Positions 14,877 through 23,111 of a stretch of DNA of 33,221 nucleotides are shown here, in pieces. This DNA comes from Patescibacteria group bacterium (GTDB lineage Bacteria > Patescibacteriota > Patescibacteriia > Patescibacteriales > UBA12465), in assembly GCA_029982795.1 (NCBI GenBank), contig JARRBY010000007.1, positions 1 through 33,221 on the forward strand, read 5' to 3'. The stretch's first letter is position 1. Every line of letters starts with the position of its first letter. Under the pieces are notes generated by a model. That model did not search any database. It was not told the DNA's origin and saw nothing but the letters and a program-made list of their open reading frames with translations. The translations under genes and the position numbers were made by a program.

Positions 14877-17535
14877 TAAGCAAGCAAAATTAGAGTTTAG
14901 TAAAGATAGTGTAAGCAATAATCAAGGGGCTTGGTTTTTAGGGCGGTTTTTATATTGGCAAAAAACTATAAAGAAATCATTAATAGCACTTGATCGCACG
15001 AAACGACAGCTTGATAAAATTTTAGGTTTCTTTGCTTGGCTTGTTATTTTTTTTGGTTGGGCCGCTTTTTTCTTTTGGCTCTTTCTCAATTATGAGTATT
15101 TATTGAAAGATCCGGTGTCTATCCTTTTTTTCTGGACACAGGGAGATATTTTAATTTTTATTTTTTTGGTTTCTTTATGGTTTGATCTTTATTTAGTTTT
15201 TAAATATAGTCGTCGTCGACAAGAAATAAAAAAAATTAATTATAAATTTTTTAATAAAGAAAAATTAGAAAATAAACGTTATAATGTTGCCAAATCTTTA
15301 GACGAAGAGGTGCATTTAGTTTTAGAAGATGCTTTTTTGTTAGCTTCCAAAATCCCAACACAAGTGGACATTATTCATTTTTTTCGGGCTGCTTTAAAAA
15401 ATAGACAAGTACAAAGCTTGTTTATCAGATTAAATGTTGACGTGGAAAGATTGGTAAATATGATAGATAGGCAAATTATAAAGACGGCAACAGTAGAAAA
15501 CAAGAAAGAATTAACACCTCGATTGCAAGAAGCAATAATGGAAGCTTTTGTAACTTCTTTTTATGAACAAGAAAAAAGTGTCAATGTTTTAAACATTATT
15601 TATGCTTGTTTAGATAAGGATGAAATTTTAGCGGAAATTTTATATGAACTTGAAGTAGATAGCGATAAAGTATTAAATACTGTGGCGTGGTTTAAGGTGG
15701 ATAGACAGTTAAGAGAAAGATATCAAGATTATCGTCGTTTATCATTATTTAAACCAGGTTCGGGTATGAATCGTTCTTATACGGCGATTGCAACACCAAC
15801 ACTTGATCGTTTTTCTCATGATTTAACACTGAAAGCTAAGGCCGGACAATTTGATTTATGTGTTGGGAGACAAAAAGAGATAGAGGAAATTTTTGAAAAT
15901 TTTATTGGCGGTCATGCCGGTGTTTTATTAGTTGGTCCCCATGGTGTGGGTAAAAGCGCAATTATTGGCGGTTTGGCGCAGATGATGGTGGCGGAAAATG
16001 TCCCCAAGTTTATGAAAGATAAACGGTTGGTAGAAATTGATGTTTCTCGTATTGTTAGTGGAGTGAGTGCTAGTGGCGCGCAGGAGCGTTTACTTGCTTG
16101 TATTTCTGAAGCTAACCGATCAGGTAATATTATTCTCTATATTGATAATATTGAAAATTTAGCCGGAATTAGCGCCGGTGGTGATGAAAGTTTGGATTTA
16201 TCTGAAGTTTTGTCAGAGGCTATTACTCGGGGTCATATTTTATGTTTAGCGGCGGTAACTAATCAAAATTATTCTCTCTATATTGAAAATAAGGCGCTGG
16301 GAACCGCCTTTACCACGGTTGGTATTAATGAGCCGGATAAAAATTTAGCTATTCAAATTTTGGAAAGTAAGGTTGGCTTTTTTGAAGCAAAGTATGATGT
16401 TTACATTGTTTATAACGCTCTGGAAAAAGCGGTGGAATTATCTTCGCGCTATCTAAGAGATAAGTCTCTGCCGTTAAAAGCCATTAATTTATTAGAGAAA
16501 GCGGCGCAAATATCCGCCAAAAATAGTATTAATAATCCGGAAAAACCTTTTTGCACTCAGGAAGATGTTGCTTTGGCAATTGAAGCGGAAACAGGAATTC
16601 CGGCTGGTAAATTAAAAGAAGAAGAGGGGAGTAAGTTGCTTAATTTAGAAACGGAAATTCATCGTCGTTTGGTTGATCAAGAGGAAGCGGTTAAGGCGGT
16701 ATCAGCTAGTTTAAGACGAGCGCGAGCAGCTTTGAAAGATAGTAAGCGTCCAATTGCCAGTTTTTTATTTTTAGGGCCAACCGGAGTGGGAAAGACTGAA
16801 TTAGCTAAGGCCGTCTCGGACATATATTTTGGCAGTGAAGATTATATGGTTAGAGTTGATATGAGTGAATATCAATATGAAGATAGTGTGCGAAAGATGA
16901 TAGGAGATGTTGATGGTTCTTTGGGTTATTTAACAGAAGCGGTACGAAAAAAACCATTTTCTTTGATTTTACTTGATGAGGTTGAAAAAGCTGATGCTAA
17001 TATTTTAAATTTATTTTTACAATTATTAGATGATGGACGTTTAACTGATGGTCAGGGACGCACGATAAGTTTTTCGGAGTCTATTATTATTGCTACTTCT
17101 AATATTGGGGCTAAATTTATTCAAGATAGTATTAAAAATAAAAAAAGTGTTGATGAAATTAAACAAGAATTAATTGATAAGCATTTGCGGGAGAAAATGA
17201 GACCGGAGCTTATCAATCGTTTTGATGGCATTATTGTTTTTAAACCGCTAAGTGAACGAGATATCTTTAAAATTGCCACTTTAATGTTAAAGGGAATTAA
17301 AAGTAATTTAGAAAAAAAAGGGATTGGTCTTAAGGCTGATAAAGCGGGAGTGATGTTGCTCGCAAAGGAGGGCTATGATCCTAAATTTGGGGCGCGACCA
17401 ATGCGACGTTTGTTGCAAGAAAGGGTTGAGGATGAAATTGCTAATAAAATATTATCATCGGAATTAAAGCGACGAGATCAGGTTTTAATTGATAGTCGGG
17501 CAAATATTTTAGTAGAAAAGGCTAAGAAATTATAA
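14866..17535 (+). CDS. Membrane-anchored Clp-family AAA+ protein with degenerate first ring
   Basis: An 889-aa Hsp100-like protein with extra N-terminal membrane helices (about 53-75 and 93-113). A Clp N-like domain follows (145-280). AAA-1 keeps Walker A GPHGVGKS (357-364), but the Walker B glutamate is Asn (D427-N428), the arginine fingers are gone (LGTAF at 478-482), and the pore-loop tyrosine is lost (SASG at 401-404). No ClpB-type middle domain is present. AAA-2 keeps GPTGVGKT (637-644), D704/E705 and INRFD, but its pore loop is shortened, replacing GYVGYEEGG by GSLG (684-687). The protein therefore probably binds ATP in ring 1 without hydrolysing it, hydrolyses in ring 2, and may not thread substrates. 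It overlaps the small membrane gene upstream and is six bases from the WecA-QueH fusion. Confidence 0.88.
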   Translation: MEYSKQAKLEFSKDSVSNNQGAWFLGRFLYWQKTIKKSLIALDRTKRQLDKILGFFAWLVIFFGWAAFFFWLFLNYEYLLKDPVSILFFWTQGDILIFIFLVSLWFDLYLVFKYSRRRQEIKKINYKFFNKEKLENKRYNVAKSLDEEVHLVLEDAFLLASKIPTQVDIIHFFRAALKNRQVQSLFIRLNVDVERLVNMIDRQIIKTATVENKKELTPRLQEAIMEAFVTSFYEQEKSVNVLNIIYACLDKDEILAEILYELEVDSDKVLNTVAWFKVDRQLRERYQDYRRLSLFKPGSGMNRSYTAIATPTLDRFSHDLTLKAKAGQFDLCVGRQKEIEEIFENFIGGHAGVLLVGPHGVGKSAIIGGLAQMMVAENVPKFMKDKRLVEIDVSRIVSGVSASGAQERLLACISEANRSGNIILYIDNIENLAGISAGGDESLDLSEVLSEAITRGHILCLAAVTNQNYSLYIENKALGTAFTTVGINEPDKNLAIQILESKVGFFEAKYDVYIVYNALEKAVELSSRYLRDKSLPLKAINLLEKAAQISAKNSINNPEKPFCTQEDVALAIEAETGIPAGKLKEEEGSKLLNLETEIHRRLVDQEEAVKAVSASLRRARAALKDSKRPIASFLFLGPTGVGKTELAKAVSDIYFGSEDYMVRVDMSEYQYEDSVRKMIGDVDGSLGYLTEAVRKKPFSLILLDEVEKADANILNLFLQLLDDGRLTDGQGRTISFSESIIIATSNIGAKFIQDSIKNKKSVDEIKQELIDKHLREKMRPELINRFDGIIVFKPLSERDIFKIATLMLKGIKSNLEKKGIGLKADKAGVMLLAKEGYDPKFGARPMRRLLQERVEDEIANKILSSELKRRDQVLIDSRANILVEKAKKL

Positions 17536-17540
17536 AAAAT

Positions 17541-19121
17541 ATGATTGCTTATTTTTTTCCATTTTTAATTAGTTTTTCTCTGGCCATAATTTTTACTCTT
17601 TTGATAAAAAAAATTGCTCTTCGATTTTCTATTGTAGATAAACCCGGTCCGAGAAAAATACATAAAAAGGCAACTCCACTTTTAGGTGGAGTAGCAATTT
17701 TTTTAGCTTTTTTCTTAACCTTATTTATTTTTTCCAAGTCATTTTTAGCTGGCAATTTAGAGTGGCAGCACTTGCTTGGTTTTTTCTTTGGCGGTTTGAT
17801 TATTATTATTGGTGGCATATTGGATGATAAATATAATTTGGCGCCAAAATGGCAATTTATTTTTCCTTTGTTGGCAATTCTGGCAGTTATTATGGGGGGA
17901 GTGACAATTGAAAAAATTACTAATCCTTTAGGAGGATTAATATATTTACAAGATTATTTTTTATTGGGTCCTTTATTAATTTCGTTGTGGCTTTTAGGCA
18001 TGATGTATACTACTAAGTTGCTTGATGGGGTGGATGGTTTGGTAACCGGGGTTGGAGCTATTGGTAGTATTATTATCTTTTTATTTACTTTAACGACTAA
18101 TTATTATCAACCAGATATTGCTTTAGCCGCTTTGATTTTGGCCGCTGCCGCCTTAGGTTTTCTAATTTTTAATTTTCATCCCGCTAAAATCTTTTTAGGC
18201 GAAGGAGGCTCTTTATTTTTAGGTTATGCCTTGGGGGTTTTATCTATAATTTCCGGGAGCAAGATTGCCATCGCCTTATTAATTATGGGTATTCCGATTT
18301 TAGATGTTGCTTGGACTATAATTCGTCGTCTTTTAGTTGGCAAGAATCCATTTCGTTTTGCTGATAAAAAACATTTACATCACCGTTTATTGGCGTTGGG
18401 TCTTAATCAGCGACAAACGGTTTTTGTCTTTTATTCTTTGTCTTTAATATTTGGGGTAAGTGGTCTTTTTTTGCAAAGTCGAGGTAAACTTTTGGCTTTA
18501 GCTTTTTTGTTATTTTTAATGATAATAACGGTGTCTTTTTTTCATTATCTTGATTATACAAATGAAAAGAAAAAGCCTAAGTTATTACTTCATGTGTGTT
18601 GCGCTCCTTGTGCTTCTTATATAAGTTATAATTATTTAGTGCCGGCATATCGTTTGACTTGGTTTTTTTATAATCCTAATTTAACTTCTCTGGAGGAATA
18701 TAATAAGCGGTTATATTATGTGAAAAAAATGGCTAAAAAATTTCACATCCCTTTAGTGGTTGTTCCTTATGAGCATGAAAAGTGGCTTAAAAAAGTGGAA
18801 GGACATGAGATGGATCCGGAAAAAGGAGAGCGTTGTTTGATTTGTTATTTTGATCGTTTAGAAAAAACCGCCCAAACAGCACAGGCTGAAAAATTTGATT
18901 ATTTTAGTACTAGTTTATTATACAGTCCTTATAAAAATATAGAGGCGTTAAAAGAGATTGGAAAAAAGTTAGAAAAAAAATATCAGACTATTTTTTTAGA
19001 TAATGATTACAGTGCGGAAAATGCTTATCATAATTCTCAGGAATTTGCTAAAAGTCTGGGTATGTACAGACAGAAATTTTGTGGTTGTGAATTTTCAATT
19101 AGAAAAAATAAACATGATTAA
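17541..19121 (+). CDS. WecA/TagO-like sugar-1-phosphate transferase fused to QueH
   Basis: A single 526-aa reading frame. Residues 1-335 are a polytopic GT4-type transferase (MraY/WecA/TagO family) that would load a sugar phosphate onto undecaprenyl phosphate: D95/D96 in GGILDDKYN, D162/D165 in KLLDGVDGL, a GEGGSLFLG motif where the family has GDxGS, and HLHHRLL (278-284). Residues 346-526 are a complete epoxyqueuosine reductase QueH (DUF208), which makes the last step of queuosine in tRNA: CC354APC357, FFYNPN, ERC432LIC435Y, SLLYSPYKN and YRQKFC514GC516. No in-frame start codon lies at the junction, so it is a true fusion if the sequence is right. QueH would face the cytoplasm, tethered to the membrane. 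The next gene overlaps by eight bases. Confidence 0.88.
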   Translation: MIAYFFPFLISFSLAIIFTLLIKKIALRFSIVDKPGPRKIHKKATPLLGGVAIFLAFFLTLFIFSKSFLAGNLEWQHLLGFFFGGLIIIIGGILDDKYNLAPKWQFIFPLLAILAVIMGGVTIEKITNPLGGLIYLQDYFLLGPLLISLWLLGMMYTTKLLDGVDGLVTGVGAIGSIIIFLFTLTTNYYQPDIALAALILAAAALGFLIFNFHPAKIFLGEGGSLFLGYALGVLSIISGSKIAIALLIMGIPILDVAWTIIRRLLVGKNPFRFADKKHLHHRLLALGLNQRQTVFVFYSLSLIFGVSGLFLQSRGKLLALAFLLFLMIITVSFFHYLDYTNEKKKPKLLLHVCCAPCASYISYNYLVPAYRLTWFFYNPNLTSLEEYNKRLYYVKKMAKKFHIPLVVVPYEHEKWLKKVEGHEMDPEKGERCLICYFDRLEKTAQTAQAEKFDYFSTSLLYSPYKNIEALKEIGKKLEKKYQTIFLDNDYSAENAYHNSQEFAKSLGMYRQKFCGCEFSIRKNKHD

Positions 19122-19797
19122 AAAAATTACAACAATAATTTTTGTATTATTTAGCTTTTTTTTGTTTAGTCAAACAGTTTTGGCAGAAATTGATACTGAT
19201 GGTGATAGCTATAGTGATGAAGCGGAAATTAGAGCTGGATATTCTCCTTTTAATTCGCAACCGATAAAGGCGACTAACAGTGATGTTGATGGTGATGGTT
19301 TAAGTGATTATTTTGAATATGTCTTTGGCACCAATCCAGATTTAGCCGATAGTGATGGTGACAGTTATAATGATTTTTTAGAAATTGATAATGCTTTTAA
19401 TCCTAATTCGCCAGTAGCGGAAAAATTACCGGTTCGGATTGAAATCAATTTGGGAGAGCAAACTTTAGCTTTTTTTGTAGCAGAAATAAAATGGCGTGAG
19501 TTTAAAGTTTCAACTGGCAAAAAGTCCATGCCTACCCCCAGTGGTGAGTTTAAAATTGTCAATAAAATTGAGAAGGCTTGGAGTCGCACTTATGGTTTAT
19601 GGATGCCTTTTTGGCTCGGTCTTGATCGGGGCGGGATTGGTATTCATGAGTTGCCATTTTGGCCCAGTGGTTATCGTGAAGGAGAAGATCATTTAGGACA
19701 AGCGGTTTCTCATGGTTGTATTCGTTTGGGAATAGGAGCAGCCGAATATGTTTATAATCATTTAAAAGTTGGTGATGTTGTTTTAATTAGACCTTAA
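19114..19797 (+). CDS. L,D-transpeptidase with N-terminal calcium-type repeats
   Basis: A 227-aa exported protein. Residues 1-24 are a signal peptide (ending TVLA). Three DxDGDxxxD repeats, of the thrombospondin type 3/EF-like kind, occupy about 27-92 (DTDGDSYSD, DVDGDGLSD, DSDGDSYND). Residues 105-227 form the YkuD catalytic domain with H178 in IGIHELPF and the SH200GC202IRL active site; such enzymes make 3-3 peptidoglycan cross-links or attach proteins to the wall. I chose the ATG at 19114, which gives a proper signal peptide and overlaps the previous stop by eight bases; a longer in-frame start at 19003 would hide the signal peptide. Confidence 0.88.
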   Translation: MIKKITTIIFVLFSFFLFSQTVLAEIDTDGDSYSDEAEIRAGYSPFNSQPIKATNSDVDGDGLSDYFEYVFGTNPDLADSDGDSYNDFLEIDNAFNPNSPVAEKLPVRIEINLGEQTLAFFVAEIKWREFKVSTGKKSMPTPSGEFKIVNKIEKAWSRTYGLWMPFWLGLDRGGIGIHELPFWPSGYREGEDHLGQAVSHGCIRLGIGAAEYVYNHLKVGDVVLIRP

Positions 19798-19804
19798 CTA
19801 AAGA

Positions 19805-19833
19805 CTGCTTTAAATGATAAAGTGTGTTATAAT
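19805..19833 (+). promoter_or_regulatory. Candidate internal promoter before the beta-propeller lipoprotein
   Basis: CTGCTT (19805-19810), 17 bases, TG-T extension and a consensus TATAAT (19828-19833), with the ATG at 19854. It probably starts a second transcription unit inside the envelope block, since no terminator lies between the transpeptidase and this gene. Confidence 0.55.
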
Positions 19834-19853
19834 ATAAGAGAAAAAATTAAAAT

Positions 19854-22316
19854 ATGGTTAAAAAAATTATAAAAATAGGGACTTTATTTATATTTATTAC
19901 CTTTATTGTTAGTGGTTGTTCTTTTTCTTTTCCTTGGGAAAAAGATAGAAGAGGGGAATTTATTGAGATAGAAGAAGGGGGGAATGATTTGGAAATTGAA
20001 GAAGAAAATAAAAAAGAAGAATCTCAAGAGATAAATGTAGAGCGGGAATTACGTCAATTTACAAGTTTAAAAGCAGCCCAGGATTATATTAAAACACATC
20101 CCGCTTTAGCTAGTAATTTAGAACAATTAAGTTTTACTGCCAATTATGCTGCCACCAGTCAATTGGCAGTCAAGGATTTATTAAATTCTTCCGTTTTTAC
20201 TTCTCGTCCTGATTGGGTGCAAGTAGTTAATGAGTATATTTATATTTTAAAGGAAGAAAAAATACAGGTGGTATCGATTACTTCTTTAACCAGTCCCACA
20301 ATAGTCAACGAGCGCGATTTACCTTTTCAAGCACAAGAGATGAAGATTTTTGAAGATAATTTAATTGTCACCGGTATAAAAAATAATCGTACTTTTTTAT
20401 ATGTTTTTGATATTTCCAATCCTTTAAACATGGAGTTAAGAAGGGAGATAGAGCTTAGTGGCAATTATGCCGGTATGTATATAAGCGCAAAACAGCTTTA
20501 TTTTTTAACTACCAATAAGCTTGATTATCGTCAGGTTGATAATTTATTACCGGATGTTTATGTTAAAGGAAAAAGAATTGATTCACATTGTGTTTTAAAT
20601 GATGATTGTTTGCGTAGTCAAGTTTATTATTTTAATCATCCTTATAATAGTTATGGTTTTTTGTCGGTTATGACTTTTGATTTAGAGCAAACAAGCGGAT
20701 TAATTAAAAGACAACTTTATTTATTAGATGATAGTTACCGTTTATATTTAAGTAAAAATAATGATATTTACTTAACAAAAGAGCATTATTTAACGAAGGA
20801 ATATTTAGAAGCAATGGTACAAAAAGAATTATTTACCGACAGTTTGGAACCCGGTGATAAGATCAAAGTCACACAAGCTGATGCTGATGTTGAAAAATTA
20901 ACACCTATTTTTAAAAATTATTTAGATACCTTGGGAATAGCCGAAAAAGAAGAGGCGCAAATTAAAATTGAAGCGGCGCTAAAGACAAAAATAAAGGATT
21001 TAGATTATGAATTAGAAGGTGTTAGTTTATATAAATTTGTTGCCGTTGAAGGAAAGCTTAGGTACGAAGCGAAAGGGGAAGTGGCGGGTCGCTTTTTAGA
21101 TGGTAATTTTATTGATGAAGAAGCCGGTTATTTACGACTCATAACTAAACGGGGAGAATTGTGGCCACTGTTATTTTCGGGTGATCCTAAAGAGTACAGC
21201 AATGCTTATGTTTTAGATAAAGATTTAAAAATTGTTGGGTCTTTGGAAAATATTGTGACCGGGAATAGTTTAGCCCAAGCTCATTTTTTAAATAACAGAA
21301 GTTATTTATTTACAACCGAAGAAACTGATCCTATTTATGTTATCGATTGGCAAAATAAGGAAAAACCCGCTATTTTAGGGGCGTTGCAGATAAATGGTTA
21401 CACTAATTTTTATCCGGCTGATTTAGAGGGGGAGAGATTACTTGCTTTTGGAAAAACAAAAAAAGAAGCAACTGTTACCGCTTCTACCTTAACCCAGGAA
21501 GTGTTGAAATTATCACTTTTTGATTTCAGTGATTTAAAAAAGCCAAGTGAATTGAGCAGTTATATTATTGGTGATGAGCTAAGTGATTCCTTTGCTTTGC
21601 AAGATTATAAATCTTTAGCAAATATTTTTGTTAATAAAATAATTATTGTTCCCGCTTCTTTTCAAGATCAAGGAGTTTTAAGTTTTTCCGGAGTTTTGGT
21701 TTTTTCTGCTGATGCTAATGGAATTTTAAATTTACTATATCGTATCGATCACTCCGCCAATGGTCGAATTGCTAATGACAGTGTGGTTAATAATTTTACC
21801 TATTTAAATAATACGGTAAGACGTAGCTTTATAAAACAAAATTATTTATTTACTATTTCTAACAAGTATCTAAAAATAAATAATTTAAATGACGGGAGTG
21901 AGATTGCGTCTGTAATTTTATTACCAAGTCCAGAAGATGATTTGATTAATTCTAATTTTCCGACTGAAGAGTATGATCAAATTACTCCACCGGCAACAGA
22001 AGAGTTTTTTGAAGAAGAGATTATAACAAATCCAGAGGAGTATGAGATAAATCCCGAGCCTCCTCTTCCTTCACAATCAGCTGATTTTGAAATAGAACCA
22101 ATAGTTGGGGCTAATGAGGAGTTAGAGTTAAATGATGAGATGTTAGAGACAGCTCCCGAATCGGAAACAATAATTGATGAGCAACAAGCTCTGATTTATG
22201 ATGAGGTAAAGTGCAAGGCAATGTGTACTGGTTTATTGGAGTTAGAATTTGATGCTTATTGTGTTTCCGGAGAGGATACTTTAAATATCTATGATTTTTG
22301 TAATTTAGAATCTTAA
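19854..22316 (+). CDS. Beta-propeller lipoprotein
   Basis: An 820-aa surface lipoprotein. The signal sequence ends in the lipobox VSGC22, followed by a charged Glu/Lys linker (about 30-70). The body resembles the secreted beta-propeller family (Pfam Beta_propel): DWVQVVNEYIYILKEEKIQVV near the start, repeated blade strands, and TEETDPIYVIDWQNKEKPAILGAL with a following NGYTNFYPADL. A long acidic, proline-containing spacer (about 700-780) leads to a cysteine-bearing C-terminus (C787, C791, C803, C816), probably disulfide-linked. Another close pair lies in HCVLNDDC. Family members are of unknown function. It is followed after 12 bases by a polytopic membrane protein. Confidence 0.75.
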   Translation: MVKKIIKIGTLFIFITFIVSGCSFSFPWEKDRRGEFIEIEEGGNDLEIEEENKKEESQEINVERELRQFTSLKAAQDYIKTHPALASNLEQLSFTANYAATSQLAVKDLLNSSVFTSRPDWVQVVNEYIYILKEEKIQVVSITSLTSPTIVNERDLPFQAQEMKIFEDNLIVTGIKNNRTFLYVFDISNPLNMELRREIELSGNYAGMYISAKQLYFLTTNKLDYRQVDNLLPDVYVKGKRIDSHCVLNDDCLRSQVYYFNHPYNSYGFLSVMTFDLEQTSGLIKRQLYLLDDSYRLYLSKNNDIYLTKEHYLTKEYLEAMVQKELFTDSLEPGDKIKVTQADADVEKLTPIFKNYLDTLGIAEKEEAQIKIEAALKTKIKDLDYELEGVSLYKFVAVEGKLRYEAKGEVAGRFLDGNFIDEEAGYLRLITKRGELWPLLFSGDPKEYSNAYVLDKDLKIVGSLENIVTGNSLAQAHFLNNRSYLFTTEETDPIYVIDWQNKEKPAILGALQINGYTNFYPADLEGERLLAFGKTKKEATVTASTLTQEVLKLSLFDFSDLKKPSELSSYIIGDELSDSFALQDYKSLANIFVNKIIIVPASFQDQGVLSFSGVLVFSADANGILNLLYRIDHSANGRIANDSVVNNFTYLNNTVRRSFIKQNYLFTISNKYLKINNLNDGSEIASVILLPSPEDDLINSNFPTEEYDQITPPATEEFFEEEIITNPEEYEINPEPPLPSQSADFEIEPIVGANEELELNDEMLETAPESETIIDEQQALIYDEVKCKAMCTGLLELEFDAYCVSGEDTLNIYDFCNLES

Positions 22317-22328
22317 AAGATAAAAGTA

Positions 22329-23093
22329 ATGAAATTATTTACAGGAAAAAAAGTTTTTTATATTTTGCCCTTAATACTGTTGGGATTAGGGGAACTTTTT
22401 GTTTTTTTTCCACACTTCTTTTTTATCGTTTTAACGGTAGGCAGTCTTTTAATTATTTTAACTACAAAAAATTTAGCGGCTAAAAATAAAAAAATAGCTT
22501 GGCCTTTATTTTTTTATTTTCCTTTAATTTTCTTTTTAGCTTCATCTTTATACGAGACATTGATACCTAATTTTTATATTGTTCAACTTTTAATTTTTAT
22601 TAATGCCTATTTTGTCTTTATTTATTTTAAAAATTTATATTATTTCTTTCGTTACGGAGCTCCTGACAGAATTGATCGTTTAGATACTTTTTTGATGGCG
22701 GGTTCAGTTCTTTCCGTCTTTTTTCTTGCTTCTTCAATTTATGGTTTGCCCGTATTTTTAGGTTGGAGTTTTTGGCCCCTATTAGCCCTTTTTTCACTAG
22801 CCGTTTTTCCGTTATTTTTTCAACCATTTATTTTGGGTAATTTAAATTTAAAGAAAAATTATTTAATCTTTATTGTCGCTTTACTTGCTTTTACACAGTT
22901 AACGGGAGTAACCTATTTACTACCTTTTAGTTTTAATATTTTAGGATTATTTAGCACTATTTATTTTTATTTATTATTTTTAATAGTGAGACTGTTTATT
23001 AGAGAACGTTTGTCTTGGCAATTGCTTAAATTTCCTTTATTCTCCAGTCTTGCTATGATTATTATATTATTATTAACCGCCCGTTGGTTTTAA
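22329..23093 (+). CDS. Polytopic membrane protein, unknown function
   Basis: A 254-aa very hydrophobic protein with about seven or eight membrane helices spread over the full length. One polar loop stands out (YGAPDRIDRLDTFLMAGS, about 109-126), and a second contains RLFIRERLSW near 220-230. There are no recognisable catalytic or transport motifs. It lies between the beta-propeller lipoprotein (12-base gap) and the HtrA-like protein (18-base gap), so it probably belongs to the same envelope unit. Confidence 0.7.
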   Translation: MKLFTGKKVFYILPLILLGLGELFVFFPHFFFIVLTVGSLLIILTTKNLAAKNKKIAWPLFFYFPLIFFLASSLYETLIPNFYIVQLLIFINAYFVFIYFKNLYYFFRYGAPDRIDRLDTFLMAGSVLSVFFLASSIYGLPVFLGWSFWPLLALFSLAVFPLFFQPFILGNLNLKKNYLIFIVALLAFTQLTGVTYLLPFSFNILGLFSTIYFYLLFLIVRLFIRERLSWQLLKFPLFSSLAMIIILLLTARWF

Positions 23094-23111
23094 ATAAACT
23101 TTCGTAAATAT

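Noticed and set aside
18541-18620. Frameshift explanation for the WecA-QueH fusion
   Set aside because: The ATGA at 18561 looks like a stop/start overlap, but that ATG leads into a frame that does not encode QueH, and the transferase and QueH halves are in the same frame without any gap.
19003-19113. Longer start for the L,D-transpeptidase
   Set aside because: It would overlap the QueH domain by over 100 bases and bury the signal peptide that begins at 19114.
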